Counted from the stretch's first letter, positions 1-11,939 are shown. The stretch is DNA of 64,000 nucleotides from Doris montereyensis (GCA_037039925.1 JAXRKP010001501.1:1-64000); one strand, 5' to 3'. The notes: generated by a model not told the origin, from the letters alone. A program made the numbers and translations.

Positions 1-575
1 TTGATAGTTTTAATGTCGACCGCACTGCTGCTGCTGGATAGATTTGTCATTTGTTGCCTTGATGCTTCAATTGACCTGGCAATATCCTTGGCCTTATCGA
101 GGGCAATGTTATCCTCTTGCAGGAACCGCTCCCTTACTTTCTCCTCATTTGTACCAAAAATGATGCGATCTCGTATCAAAGAGTCTTTAAGTTCCCCATA
201 TTCACAGTCGCTGGCCAGCAATCTTAGTTCTGTGATGAATTGATCTACTGGTTCGATTTGCCGTTGAGTTCGGGAATTGAATTTGAATCTGGCCATCGTG
301 ACATTTCGTTTTGGTTGACAATATTCAGAGAATTTGTTGAAGTGTCTCGATGTGGTTTTCCACCTCTTGAGTTCAAGTCCAGGTATTGAAAACGTCTCGG
401 CCAGCTTGCCCAACATAGAGTAGAAAATAACTACATTTTTGTTCTTCTGATTTGTCGGCAAGGGGACCAGATAATAACAATCGCATGTGCTGAGACCACC
501 GTTTCCAATTTTCTTATATATTGCCGTTCTCAAAGTCCATGGATGGAGGCTTGATTTGGGAATCCATGACTTATC
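1..575 (-). mobile_element. Ty3/gypsy-type gag remnant
   Basis: Read on the minus strand, about 300 to 1 is open and gives a retroelement capsid-like segment with FITELRLLASDCEYG and IRDRIIFGTNEEKVRERFLQ, the pattern of Ty3/gypsy gag polyproteins in animals. About 513-383, in another frame, gives NWKRWSQHMRLLL and later GQAGRDVFNTW, the upstream part of the same domain, ended by a stop. The two parts lie in different frames, so the copy is broken. It runs off the left edge, so protease and RT could lie outside. Family placement is from motif recognition only. Confidence 0.75.
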
Positions 576-1254
576 AATGTTTTCTGTAATACTTTAGTCT
601 AATATCAATAATAGGTACTTATCTGAGTTCTTGAATATTTTTGTTTACCTCTGACACCTTGTAATAATATGATGAATGGAATGAGACAAGGATTTATGTA
701 GGTTGGATAACACGTTCATTATCTCCGGATTGTTAGACATTGATTGAGAAAATGAGAGAGAGGAACAGGAACAGGAAGTAACATAACAATAATAACAACG
801 TCTTACAGTCTTCATACTAAAAAGAGTTACACTAGATAAATAGGAAGTGAATACATATCCAATGACAATGTAATGGTAATACAACTTTATATATCATACT
901 AAGTGACTGTAACTATAACAATAAGATGAGAAACTCATGAGAAAGAGAGGAAAAGTGAGTGTGTCTTCCACTTCCAGTATGTAAATAATGAGTGTGAAGG
1001 AGGCAACTGTAATGTTGATTTAGTACTAGAATTCAGGTTTTATTGGCGGAAGGGGGGGGGGGGAGCTGTTATAATGGATATTTTTACTTGGGAAAAGGCA
1101 GATCCAACGACAACAATGTCCGTATTTTATTATTATGTTCGAGATTAGACGACCGACTGACTCTATACCTGAAATAGTTCATGTATCCTGATTTTTTCCC
1201 CAGGATCCTGATTTTTTTACATCTAGATTCTGATTTTTACAAATTTAGGGGCAG
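576..1254. other. AT-rich stretch without recognised feature
   Basis: No exon, RNA gene or repeat family recognised. It includes a G12 run at 1052-1063. The reading frames here are short and low in complexity. Confidence 0.4.
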
Positions 1255-1397
1255 GTCTGGGTGGGGCTGCCACCTTGAGGCCCCCTACCGGGCCTGTTTA
1301 TTTTCTGTCAGGTTACCTCCCTTAGTCTTTGGTGAGCCGTGTAGGGCTGGACCGCCTAATCCTCGTACAGGTGCTTACCTGTCCACTGCCCGGGCCT
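1255..1397 (-). mobile_element. LINE-Y 5'-end fragment
   Basis: On the minus strand this starts with a cccgggcagtggacaggt-type sequence and continues through a gaccaaaggctaag-like block and a gcctcaaggtggcagcccca block. The same 5' end occurs at 30963 (+) and 25197 (-), which defines the start of the LINE-Y family in this window. Only about 140 bp survive here, directly next to LINE-X. Confidence 0.7.
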
Positions 1398-2570
1398 CAC
1401 AATACAATAAATCTTCTATCGGTTCTTGATGTGCCTTTTCCCAAAGTTCTTCATTTTTAGTTTTATCAAACCATTTGATGTGTAGAATTTGTCTCAGGCA
1501 TCTGTTAATATATGTTTGAAGTTTTCATGTGGTTGTTTTAGTGGTGCGCCATGTTTCACAGGCATACAGAAGGATTCATTTTATGTTTTTGTTGAAAGTA
1601 CGGATTTTTGTTGTTAAGGATGCGGTCTGTGATTACTGTGAATTCCAAAATGGTCTTCGAGTCCTAAATACTGCTGTTGCCTTCCCAGTTCTGGCGCCAA
1701 TATCCTGATCTGTCCCTCCTGTTTTGCTTATGACACTGCCCAAATATGTGAACTGGCTGACATCTTCTAATTCCATTCCATCAAGTGCAATGTTGTTATT
1801 ATTTAAGATATTAATTCTGATAACTTTAGTTTTCCTTATGTTTATATTCATTCCCAGTTTCAGTTTCGCGGCTTCCTTGGCCATTCTGTTTGGGTTTTTT
1901 CTCTTGATATCATTATGTCGATGAAAGAGAAGTGCTACATCATCGGCAAAATCAATATCTTCCAGTTGATGAGTCAGAGACCCTTGAATTCCTGTTTTGT
2001 GTCCTGTTGCTGTTTTTAATATGATCCAATCCATTGATATCAAGAAAAGGAAAGGTGATAATAGACATCCTTGCTTGATTCCAGTTAGCATATTGAAGGG
2101 TTCTGCGAGGGCTTTATTGTAAATGACTTGGCATGTTGAAGAATCATATGTTGACTGTAGTAAACTAGCTATTTTGGATGAGATTCCATGATATTTGGGT
2201 AGTTTCCACATTGTTGTACGGTCTACACTATCAAATGCCTTTTCCATGTCAATGAAGTTAATATAAAGTGGGGAATTCCATTTGATTGATTGTATAATTA
2301 TAATACGTAAGGTGCATAAGTGATCTGTGCATGAACGGTCATGTCTGAATTCTGCCAGTTCTTCTCTGAGACGTCTATCAATCTCCTTTTTCATCCTTTC
2401 TAATAAAATTTTACTGAAGATTTTTCCAGATATCGATAAAAGGGTAATACCTCACCAGTTCTTGCAGTCTCTAAGGTTTCCTTTTTGGGGGTATTTTTAC
2501 ATTATAGCCATGCTTCTCTTTTTGACAAATGTCTCACTTTTTCTGTTGGCAGCTGTGCATACATGACTTT
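1398..2570 (-). mobile_element. LINE-X non-LTR retrotransposon, reverse transcriptase fragment
   Basis: The minus-strand frame 2394-1633 (253 codons) is a reverse transcriptase core: FRHDRSCTDHL, then FIDMEKAFDSVDR, GIKQGCLLSPF, the catalytic FADD (residues 149-152, near 1950-1939) and FTYLGSVISKTGGTDQD. Frames beyond it extend the match upstream to about 2570 (WxGITLLSISGKIFSKILLE) and downstream to about 1409 ([28 protein letters not shown]). The pattern fits RTE-like non-LTR elements; the clade is an inference. Endonuclease is missing and frame breaks at both ends mean it is dead. A piece of the same family is nested at 31960-32345. Confidence 0.85.
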
Positions 2571-2755
2571 GCCCATTTGTGTGAGATGAGTCTTGGATAT
2601 AAAGTTTTCAATATGATTTCATGCAACTCAAGGTTTGCAAAAAAGAATGTAAACTTGTGTGTAATATGTACATGATTAGGATTTTATTCAATGCTAGGAA
2701 TTGTTATGTATGTATTATATTTCTTCCTCTGTTTATCATTGATTTTGTTCAACAG

Positions 2756-2822
2756 GCATTGCAAACGGACAAATGTAAACATAGATGACGTCAAGCTTTT
2801 GGCAAGGAGGAATGAGCAATTG
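2756..2822 (+). CDS. CENPS: CENPS penultimate exon
   Basis: The acceptor ttgttcaacag ends at 2755. The exon begins with the last base of a split codon and reads HCKRTNVNIDDVKLLARRNE then QL. The donor is gtcagt at 2823 (phase 0). If translated through, the frame stops soon after, which supports splicing here. Confidence 0.85.
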
Positions 2823-5800
2823 GTCAGTCAACTTAGTGTATTTGTGGGTTAGGTTCTTAATTGGATTTGGGGTTTATAAATCAATAGAAGTTGTGTTAAT
2901 GAATCATTATTTGACCCTAGAAGATATTTTAAAAAGTCCATCTTGTGATAGATTTGACCCGTTTGAAAAACTGCTTTTTAATTGGTTGATGCGATGTAAT
3001 GTCCCAAGTTTCCTGTATTTCATCAAAACGGCCACTTCAACATCAGTGCAGCCACATTTAGCGGTAGAACAGCCATCCACTAGAAAACAAATACGATCAC
3101 AACAGATTTCTGTTAGATATTTTATTGAGCAAAAAATCTATTATTTTTTATTGAAATGAGAACTTTTATTGAAGAAAAGAACTTTTTTATTGAACTTAAG
3201 AGATTTTTTAACAGACACATCAAACAGAACTGATCAGGCCATTTGGGGTCTAAATATCAAAATTGAGTTTATGGCATTTCTTTCTAGTTCCACTTCTAGC
3301 TTTACTTACAAACCATTCTTAAATCTGAATTCCCTGTTTTTCTGTGAAAAAATAGTCTTTAAAGACAAGAACCGTCACCAGTTTTGTAAAACCTATAACG
3401 CCTTGAAGATAATAGGAACGTCCTATATTACCATTACACACCTTGTCGTATGATCTGTCCTTTCATGTTGGGACTAGACAGTCAGCGACAATAGTATTAT
3501 TTCGCTATGTTACAATATTATTGTATTCAGCACTGCTAACAAAACCCATGCTTCCAAGGGCAAAGCAGGGATGTAAATCTTTCAGATTTCCTGTGTGATT
3601 TCAGATTATTTTTCTAGTTTCAACATTTTTCTCTTAGGTTTCCTGTTCTTCCCTTTTACTAAAAATACTTCTATGTTTGCTGTTATGAATAGGTGAGAGG
3701 GTTAAGCACAACAGGATAAAATTCCCGACTCCTGGCCCATCGCCGATTTTCAAACTAATCATAAGAGGAAGCATGCTGCTTCATTTTCACTTTTCACTTT
3801 CACGACAAACTACAATTTCCACGCTGATCCGTGAGGCCCTACTACTCACATGAGAAAATTTCAGATTTAAAAATCGGAACCTTCTTTTCAAATTCTTCAG
3901 ATTTTTAGTCTGAAATCTAATGACGCATTTGTTGTGGAAATAGCCTTTCATGCAAAGGATTTTGGAATAGATTTAGACAATGTTGAGATGCACTGACTTG
4001 CCTCTTGCTCTCTGCAGTTCTACAGTTCAGTTGTGAATGTGATCTGCGGTCGATGATTTTTCATTCTTTCATTCCAGGAAAATCGAAGCTACGTCATTTT
4101 ACATTTCCTATTGCGTTATTTGCAGTTTATGTTATAATCCTATTTGTGGGTTATTGTGATTTAATAGTCTGATCTAGACAAGATTAAGATCAATCTGCTT
4201 GAGTGAAGTGTCCTAGATTCTAGATCTAGATCTAGATTTGTATTATGACGGCTTGACAGCACTAGGCCATAGCTTTCCCTTGGTATTTGTTTGGGTTAGT
4301 ATATCAGTGTATAAATGATCTAGATCTAGCTTGTTAACAGATTAAAATTATTTCTTGCTCGGCGTTCCAGAGAATTTGAGATCTGTATCTAGATTCTAGT
4401 CGGATAGATGTATGAGAGATCTTGAAAATAAGTGCACACGTTGATTTTTTATCTCAATCTAGATTTTCTAGATTTAGATTCTAGACAGACAGGCTATTTT
4501 ATGATAGATCTAGATTCAATCTAGATCTAAGTTTGATTGTTATCTAAATAGCGATGTAAGATAACATGTAAACAAATTAAAAAATATTCGAGATGGTGGC
4601 TGTTTCCATGGCAACAGTAAACAACACCATATAACTTCATGTTTCAATACACTGATTACACATCTATGCATAATTTAACTGAGAAAAAGATGTAAAAATA
4701 ATGGTTTCAGAACCCGCATATCCCCGTAACAGGCTTGTGTACTGTATGCTCCCCGGGACTTGAGAAGGACTGAACGATTTGGCCTGCTGGGGGATAAATG
4801 GTGTACAGTCGTTGAGCCTGCATTTATGCGGGGATACAAACTATAAATCCATCTTTATCTTTATGTAGACATTCTTTCCTCTTTGTAAAAATATGTTTTT
4901 CAAAGCATTTTCTTTCTTTATGAAAACGTTAGGGAATGTTAAGTCAAGGAGGTATTTTAAATATTAAGCCTTCCTGTGAACGAGATACTGTGTCACGATC
5001 AATGACATGTTTCATTTGGCAGCTTTACGAAATGAGAAGTCAACCTGAAGTGCACAAGATTCATTTTCATATTGGCTAAATCAAATAGAGGACCAAAGTA
5101 AGAGAAACTAATGTTTTGCTCAACTTATGAATTATGAATCTCTAACCACAACATGTCAAGTGACTTTGACTTATTCCAAACTTAGCTAAAAACAGTCATG
5201 CACTTCCGTTATAATGGATTTACTTGGATCGGGGTTCTCAAATTTGCATATTCGATTTTTTGCAAAGTTTTGTTCTGACACCATCGCCGGAGAGTTAATG
5301 AATATATATGGAAAAACACTCCTTGAAAATTGTGTTGATTTTATTATTCACTCATCTGTAAGCACAAAGAGGGCACTATAGATAATCAATAAGAGATCAA
5401 AGCAGATGGCATAAAAACTAAGATAGAAATAGTAAACAAATGAATGACAATAGAATAGCTAAATCAGTATACAGTCTTAAAACCCAAGGTAAAAGACCTT
5501 GTAGAAAGTGGGAAGAAGATATAAAGGAGGCATTAAAGCAAAGAAATTTAACTTTCACGAAAGGAAACAGAAAATGCCAGGACAGGGCAGCCTGTTAAAA
5601 GATCATTTGGGGCATCTACATCCATACACCGGAAGGTAGAATGGGAATTGATGAAGACAGAAAGAAAATCCAATGCCTGTTATTTTTCGGCCATCTTGTC
5701 CCCATTATAGTTATACACAAACTTTTAAAAGAATTAGCAGAAATGAATCAGACTTAAAATAATTTTTCTTTCTTTCTTTTTTTTCAAGACGTAATAAATC

Positions 5801-5977
5801 TTGTACTGTCTTCAACAGCTGGACCACCTCAACGATGTTGTTGCTGACCACACTTCAGAGAAAGACGCAAAGAAAAAACAGCGAAAAAATACAGCCGACA
5901 AACCACGTTCCAAAAAGGCGACAAAAAGCGGATCATCTTCCAGTGCTACCATGAATGTCAATGTTGATGATAGCTGA
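2756..5977 (+). CDS. CENPS: CENPS (MHF1) 3' part: last two coding exons
   Basis: Centromere protein S is a small histone-fold protein that pairs with CENP-X. It acts in the CENP-T-W-S-X kinetochore complex and as MHF1 with FANCM at stalled forks in the nucleus. Two exons, 2756-2822 and 5819-5977, join in phase to read HCKRTNVNIDDVKLLARRNE and then QLLDHLNDVVADHTSEKD. This matches the last histone-fold helix region of human CENPS (HAKRTTINTEDVKLLARRSN) and the charged tail that follows. The tail ends KxxKQRKN...SSSSATMNVNVDDS before TGA. The first exons (start codon, helices 1 and 2) are not in the window; the intron entering from the left carries LINE and gag fragments. Identification is strong for the fold segment; the tail is fast-evolving. 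Confidence 0.85.
4150..4560 (+). repeat. Dispersed 'tctagatct'-rich repeat, copy 1
   Basis: Shares blocks with 46470-46980 and 59330-59850: gattaaaattatttcttgct, a cggcgttccagagaa block, a block around 'ctgcttgagtgaagtg', and many agatctagat stretches. The longest copies continue into a zinc-finger-like coding remnant (see 46470-47230), so this is probably the non-coding part of a transposable element. Confidence 0.6.
4680..4860 (-). repeat. SINE-D-like fragment
   Basis: Contains gcctgcatttatgcggggat, gtataaatccatctttatct-like tail sequence and a ggcctgctggggga block, also seen around 16605-16720. Orientation is by comparison only. Confidence 0.4.
5392..5680 (+). mobile_element. LINE-Y 3'-end fragment
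   Basis: Near-identical to 32880-33170: blocks agcagatggcataaaaacta, aatgacaatagaatagctaa, agtgggaagaagatataaag and the tail gggaattgatgaag. In the longer copy this codes [18 protein letters not shown] and [11 protein letters not shown], the C-terminal end of the non-LTR polyprotein. Here an internal deletion removes the WLGH part. It sits in the CENPS last intron. Confidence 0.85.
5819..5977 (+). CDS. CENPS: CENPS terminal coding exon
   Basis: The acceptor ctgtcttcaacag ends at 5818, behind a strong pyrimidine tract at 5764-5784. It reads LDHLNDVVADHTSEKD, then a lysine-rich and serine-rich tail, ending VNVDDS and TGA at 5975-5977. Phase 0 matches the donor at 2822. A stronger-looking acceptor at about 5788 would put the exon in another frame and was not chosen because the CENPS match needs 5819. 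Confidence 0.8.
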   Translation: MDHLNDVVADHTSEKDAKKKQRKNTADKPRSKKATKSGSSSSATMNVNVDDS

Positions 5978-6885
5978 TAAAAAAAACAACCCATCAATAA
6001 CTCTTCTAATTAATTATCCTACATTGCATTTACTGCTGTTTGTTTTACTCTTTTTATTTCTTTTTCTTTCTTTTTTTTGTGCGTTTCTTTGTTAGCACCA
6101 TTGTTGTGAGGACAACATTGAGTTCATGCAACTATGTTATCTCACTCAATTTTCCATGGAAGAATTCCTCGAATGAAAGCGATCTTGAGACACATGCAAA
6201 ATATGGTCACATTCGCTAAAAAAAACGTGTTTGGGATGGGAATGTCAAAAAACATTGACTTAGATAAGAATCAACTTATGCAGCATCCACTGTATCTTTC
6301 TTGGCAGTCACTCTCAGTCTCAGGCTGAAGGTTCTTTATTTACATGCACATTATTGTTGGATTAGTTTCCCTTTGTGTAAAATGCTGTCTTATGTGAAAG
6401 AAGTGGGCTTAGTTGTTATCCCGCTCCTCCTAAGCTGATTTCCAACTTTTAGCGATTCATATCCAATATGTTTCTTAGATCTAGAGATATTAACACTTTG
6501 CTTCCTTTTCATCTCATGTCAGCGATAGTGATGAAGACCACCCAGGACCAAATATGGCCCAAAACTACTGACAAATGGGTTATCATTAATACCCCTGTCC
6601 AGTATGTAGTGTAGAGTGCATGTGTCAAATGTGATCCGCAAAAAAGCTGTGTTTTTTTCATAAAGAAGAGCTTATCTTTCAACTTGTTTATAAAATTCAA
6701 ACCTTATGATATATCGCAAAGTTCTTTTTGCATCGTTTTCTACAACTCTTTTACCACATAATGGAGCTGTTTTGTGATTTGAATTAGAATAGCTAATGCA
6801 GGGTGGATTTATTTTTTTAAGCATGCCAAAACCCTCGGTAGATCTAAAATGTCTGACGGCAAATGAGTTAATATCTATGAGTTTA
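5978..6885. other. CENPS 3' UTR and spacer
   Basis: Starts with the CENPS 3' UTR. I see no canonical AATAAA close to the stop, so the transcript end is undefined. No further feature recognised before the minisatellite. Confidence 0.4.
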
Positions 6886-8203
6886 TCATTTGTCACTGTC
6901 ATTAATGTGGATGAACACTTCTCACTGTCATTAATGATTGATGTGGATGAACACTTGTCACGCATTAATGTGGATTGGCAATTGTCACTGTCATTAATGT
7001 GGATGAACACTTCTCACTGTCATTAATGATTGATGTGGATGAACACTTGTCAATGCATTAATGTGGATTGGCAATTGTCACTGTCATTAATGTGGCTTGA
7101 CACTTGTCACTGTCATTAATGTGGCTTGATACTTGTCACTGTCATTAATGTGGCTTGATACTTGTCACTGTCATTAATGTGGCTTGATACTTGTCACTGT
7201 CATTAATGTGGCTTGACACTTGTCACTGTCATTAATGTGGATTGACTGTCATTAATTGGATTGACACTTGTCATTATTAATGTGGATTGACATTTGTCAC
7301 TGTCATTAATGTGGATTGACATTTGTCACTGTCATTAATGTGGATAAACATTTGTCACTGTCATTAATGTGGATTGAACATTTGTCACTGTCATTAATGT
7401 GGATTGACACTTGTCACTGTCATTAATGTGGATTGACACTTGTCACTGTCATTAATGTGGATTGACACTTGTCACTGTCATTAATGTGGATTGACACTTG
7501 TCACTGTCATTAATGTGGATTGACACTTGTCACTGTCATTAATGTGGATTGACACTTGTCACTGTCATTAATGTGGATTGACACATTTGTCACTGTCATT
7601 AATGTGGATTGACACTTGTCACTGTCATTAATGTGGATTGACACTTGTCACTGTCATTAATGTGGATTGACACTTGTCACTGTCATTAATGTGGATTGAC
7701 ACTTGCCACTGTCATTAATGTGGATTGACACTTGCCATTGTCATTAATGTGGATTGACACTTGCCACTGTCATTAATGTGGATTGACACTTGCCATTGTC
7801 ATTAATGTGGATTGACACTTGCCATTGTCATTAATGTGGATTGACACTTGCCATTGTCATTAATGTGGATTGACACTTGCCACTGTCATTAATGTGGATT
7901 GACACTTGCCATTGTCATTAATGTGGATTGTCATGTCATTAATGTGGATTGACACTTGCCACTGTCATTAATGTGGATTGACACTTGCCACTGTCATTAA
8001 TGTGGATTGACACTTGCCACTGTCATTAATGTGGATTGACACTTGTCACTGTCATTAATGTGGATTGACACTTGCCACTGTCATTAATATGGATTGACAC
8101 TTGTCACTGTCATTAATATGGATTGACACTTGTCACTGTCATTAATATGGATTGACACTTGTCACTGTCATTAATGTGGATTGACACTTGTCACTGTCAT
8201 TAA
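6886..8203. repeat. 29-bp minisatellite, about 45 copies
   Basis: Unit cattaatgtggattgacact + tgtcactgt (29 bp). Consecutive tgtcac starts at 7441 and 7470 give the period. Copies at the left edge are more diverged (gatgaacac, ggcttgac variants). Blocks of sub-variants (tgtcac versus tgccac/tgccat at about 7700-8040) show local higher-order amplification. Array flanks are unique, and there are no unit-to-unit spacers. Confidence 0.95.
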
Positions 8204-8829
8204 GCAGGTGGTTGGTGCTTGCATTTTCACCCTTTCGAACTTTAGAAATCTAGATTGCTCCAAGTTAGACTATCTTGTGTTGCCATAGAATCTATTCTAA
8301 TTAATAATGGAGATTTTTATACCACTCTTGTAAATAAACATGATGTGTCTCCCTGTGTCTAAATCTATTTATATTAGGTTCTAATTCTGGATGAAAATGT
8401 TCTTTTGTCCAATGAACGAGGCAGAAAAAATGGGACACAAATTTTTTTAAATAAATTTGAACTTGTACGGTTGAGACATTTATTAATTTGTTAAAGAATT
8501 TGAGAATTGAAAACAGACTTCACAAATATAACTAAATTACATTTTATGAATATGGATCAAAATGTAAAACTACAAGAGCGTTTAGCTCGTTTCAGATATT
8601 TCAGGGTCTTTTTCTGGGCTCTGGTTGATGCTTTATACATACATTATTTCACTTTTGTTGTTGATTATTTTGTCGTTATTGCATGTATCAGTACGATTAT
8701 TTAATCTTTGTCAGGATGAAGACATGTTGCCACTGTTGTGAATGTCGAAGTTGGTTTTTGAATTGGTTATGGTTGTTTACTATACGACATTAAAATTTGA
8801 AATTAACACAATCTGGAAAATTTCTTGCT
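8204..8829. other. No recognised feature
   Basis: AT-rich sequence between the minisatellite and the LTR-like segment. No coding or repeat signal recognised. Confidence 0.4.
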
Positions 8830-9205
8830 AGAAATTGCCACTGGTCTTGGGAATGGGAGTGTGTGTTGTGATTGGATGAGAGGTGTAACAATTCTGGTTG
8901 GCTACTGGGGTGCAGTTAAGAGTATAAAATGGGTGTGATTGCTGATGTGAAAGTGCGCCTTGCCTTGCCTGCCCTGTGTATTTGAGACTGAGAGATGAAA
9001 GAAATGTGCTGCCTGATCGCTGTCCTGCTATTATGATTGATGAAGATGTACTCTATTCAAGAAATAAAGTCTCTTGCAATTACAGACTGATGCTATACTG
9101 ATTGTTGTTGACTACTTTGATGCTGTCCCTGCCTACTGTGTACCTGCCTACTTTGTGTCAGTCTTTGTCACCACTCTCTGTCACAATGTTTCATCAGATA
9201 CACAA
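8830..9205 (+). mobile_element. Possible LTR (or promoter-bearing leader) of the following retroelement
   Basis: A TATA-like tataaaa at 8923-8929 is followed 130 bp later by aataaa at 9063-9068 and a T/C-rich stretch, the order expected of U3-R-U5 in an LTR. It lies about 300 bp upstream of the gag remnant in the same orientation. No second copy (3' LTR) is in the window, so edges are approximate and the call is tentative. Confidence 0.4.
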
Positions 9206-9212
9206 CAGGGTA

Positions 9213-9437
9213 TTGGATGGAGTTGGAAGCGGAGGCTCCAGCGGGAACCCAGGTTAGATCTCTCGCCACTTATGAAATCAACTTTTATTTTAATTTTAAC
9301 TGTCGTCTCTAATCTTACTTTGCTCTTCCAACTTTTGAAGTCAATCAATGAAATCAACTCTGTCTCATTCTTACTTCTGTTTGGCGAGAGTCCTGATCGG
9401 GTCCCAGCGGTGCACGCTGTCTTCAACTCCATCCATT
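9213..9437. repeat. Imperfect inverted repeat, arms about 50 bp
   Basis: 9213-9262 begins ggatggagttggaagcgg and ends agatctctcgcc. The reverse complement of 9383-9437 begins tggatggagttgaagac and ends aggactctcgcc. The arms are about 70 percent alike and enclose about 120 bp. It lies between the possible LTR and gag. Confidence 0.55.
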
Positions 9438-9439
9438 GA

Positions 9440-10920
9440 CACTACAGTCATTATGTCAGCATGGCCCACAGCTTGACGGTTTCCTCCAGGGGACAATGTG
9501 GCAGAAAGTATTGTCAAGACCTGCCTACGAGAGGAGGACAGGGGAACAGTTGTTGCAGATCCTGCGTGACACTTTCCAACCTTGATTCAACACCCTGGAC
9601 CGTCCTTGCAGGTGCCATGTCAGACATCAGGGACCACTAGAGCTCATATTGGACTATGCTCAAAGCCTTCTATGCAAGAGGCCGCTGTACCAGCCTAGGC
9701 CCTAAAGGAGAAAATTGTTGACGGCCTCAATTCCACCGGCCTTAGGGCGCATTTAAGAAACTGCCTCCGACGAGATGCTACAGCCACATCCTTTTTGTCT
9801 GTAAGAGAGGAAGCAAGACGGTGGACCAGAGACAATCCTGAGGACGAGGCAGCAGTGATAAACAATGTCACTGTCTCCAACAGCCAGATAGAAGAGCTGA
9901 AACTTACTGTAGCAGCGCTGACGGCTCGGTTAGACAAAACCAACCATCTACAGCACAAAGATGATGCGGGAGAGGTCCAGACGCCTAACACTGTACGACA
10001 ATGCCTCTGGTGTGACCAGCCCGGACACAGGGAAGCACAATGCCTGGCCAAAGAGATACCTAGAGTATCAACACAGAAATCGGCCAGTGACATGTCCCCA
10101 TCATGGCAACAGTACCCACACCGGGAGGACAGCAGGCCCCGTGATGTGCCCCGCAAAAGACCACCACCCCTCCAGGGACCACGCCGTCGCAACAACAGAC
10201 CCTCTCGGCCACTGCCAACCACCAAGCAGCGGGGACACACCCAACTGAGCTTATCACCCATGAACTGTGCCATGATTGATGGAGAGGACGTGAGGGTGCT
10301 CAGTGCTACTGGACACCAGCAGTCACCGTAATTGACACCTGAGCGGAAAGGCACTTGGCTACTGAGGTGACCCCGTTTACGTTCATCAAGCTCGGGGGGG
10401 GGGGGGGGGGGCAATGATCTCCCAAAACCGTACTTGGGCATCGTCGTGGTGAACGTGGAATTTTTTGGAGAACGACTTTACGACGTGCTTTTCTGGTTTT
10501 ACATGACATTGACACTATGATAGGTGACCACCGAGGGCACCCAGGACAGATCAGGATGATCATCCTGTCCCACTGTCAGTCCCTCTCATACTAGTCATAC
10601 TCTCAACCTTACTGGGACAGACCGTTGTGGAATCGGCCGGGCGTGATGTTAAGATGTACACTAATTAGTATACAGTATACAGCTTGAGTCATGGGTCCAC
10701 ATGATGTCCCTCCTGTTCAATGGCAGCTATCCGAGTCGCATACCTCGCATCAGCCCCCGGCGGCAACTTTGAGTTTGAGCCTGATGCTGGTGACACCACT
10801 GACGCATCCACTTCCTATGGGACTCCTCCTGGTTCCCACCGTTGGTTGCGACCAAGACAATCTCTATCTATGTCCTGTCATCAACCTGTCCCAAAGTTGT
10901 TTTCATTTGAGGATTTTTTT
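9440..10920 (+). mobile_element. LTR-retroelement gag and protease remnant
   Basis: The frame 9795-10331 gives SVREEARRWTRDNPEDEAAV and a zinc knuckle CLWCDQPGHREAQC (C-x2-C-x4-H-x4-C), typical of nucleocapsid. It is followed by an arginine/proline-rich stretch and IDGEDVRVLSATGHQQS, which aligns with the flap region of aspartic proteases, but the usual D-T-G reads A-T-G. Further weak matches (PYLGIVVVNVEFFGE near 10430-10475) continue the protease domain across frame breaks and a G18 run (10394-10411). Upstream 9440-9790 is gag-like with stops. RT and integrase are absent. Dead copy; the Ty3/gypsy-like class is inferred. Confidence 0.75.
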
Positions 10921-10999
10921 CTTCCAAAAGCGATGTTTCGTTACAGTTACAGCAAATTTCATTGTTTCCCCGTCTTTGACTTTGAGTACAATTTTCATT

Positions 11000-11140
11000 C
11001 ACTTAAGTCTTAATCTTAAGCCACCATATCAACTGGTTTTATGATTTAAAAATTTGGATAGTATTGTTCACCCATACCCGCATAACCTCAATATCGAGTA
11101 CTGACCTAACTCAAATTAATCTTATCTTATATTATATAAT
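11000..11140 (+). repeat. Dispersed repeat copy (family also at 39720-39930 and 47740-49010)
   Basis: Shares the ordered blocks 'ttatgatttaaaaatttgga', 'cctcaatatcgagtactgac' and a following 'aatcttat' with the two EMC1-intron copies. Non-coding; class unknown. Confidence 0.5.
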
Positions 11141-11939
11141 CATGCTGGATATCACTCGGAGTATAACATGCATGTATATTACTAAGATACCCTTTATTGA
11201 TCCTTAAACAGGAAATTACATTGTATTTGTTGACATAATGCTCACAATACTTCATACTCTCTCTCATTCACTCATAGTAACTATAGGTCTCTCACTGTCG
11301 CAATGTATAAGACGTCATCACACATGGATAACATAAAGTGGATTTATTATTGTTAATTATTTACATTGATGCAATCACAATTCCATATGGCGAAAGGGAG
11401 AAATAATTAAATATTGAAATTGCATACTCCTGTTTGGAGATGTTCTTCTATTGTTATGGGGGGTTTTTTTTATTATTAATTTCATGTTATAAATTATGCT
11501 AAGTGCAAGTCTTTTACAGAACTTAACAAATCACTGTCAATTTGGTCTCAACACTTTGCATGTATTTACATAATGGTATGTAAGTAATATGTTCGATTAT
11601 GACTTATCATAGATTATATCTCATCAAAAGAACTGCACGTTTCCTCAAGGTTTGATTGTGATGACTGACTAATGTCTGTGTCAGTCGGGACATGACCATT
11701 ATTTAATTATCATTTATAGTTAAAGGCATTGAAAACGCTCTGAAGTCAAATGATCTTGCAATTTTATTTTGCTTCGTTCTTTAGTGTGTTTGTATCAGTA
11801 TGTGTATATTGTTATATATTTATTTTGGTTCTTTTGTTTTATGTTTACAAGAGTTGATTTAAAAAATATGGTCTTCAATTATTCTTGTTCAGAATTGTTT
11901 TGCTTACTTTAGTTGTGGTAGCGTTGCTTACTTACTGCG
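11141..11939. other. AT-rich intergenic DNA
   Basis: Nothing recognised; short AT-rich runs only. Confidence 0.4.

Larger units (their letters stand above)
2823..5391. other. CENPS last intron, mostly unannotated
   Basis: About 3 kb intron. From 3160 to 4150 nothing is recognised. Around 4150-4560 lies a tctagatct-rich dispersed repeat, at 4602-4615 an X-box-like palindrome, and at 4680-4860 a SINE-D-like fragment. The intron's 3' part holds the LINE-Y piece listed separately. Confidence 0.5.

Noticed and set aside
2785..3159. 124-codon plus frame overlapping the CENPS exon
   Set aside because: Different frame from the CENPS match; it runs into intron DNA and has no recognisable similarity.
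5812..5997. 61-codon minus-strand frame
   Set aside because: Antisense of the CENPS last exon.
6886..8203. CRISPR-like regular 29-bp repeat
   Set aside because: Copies are head-to-tail without spacers, and the context is an animal genome.
9695..10441. 248-codon minus-strand frame
   Set aside because: Shadow of the gag/protease remnant on the plus strand; no homology of its own.
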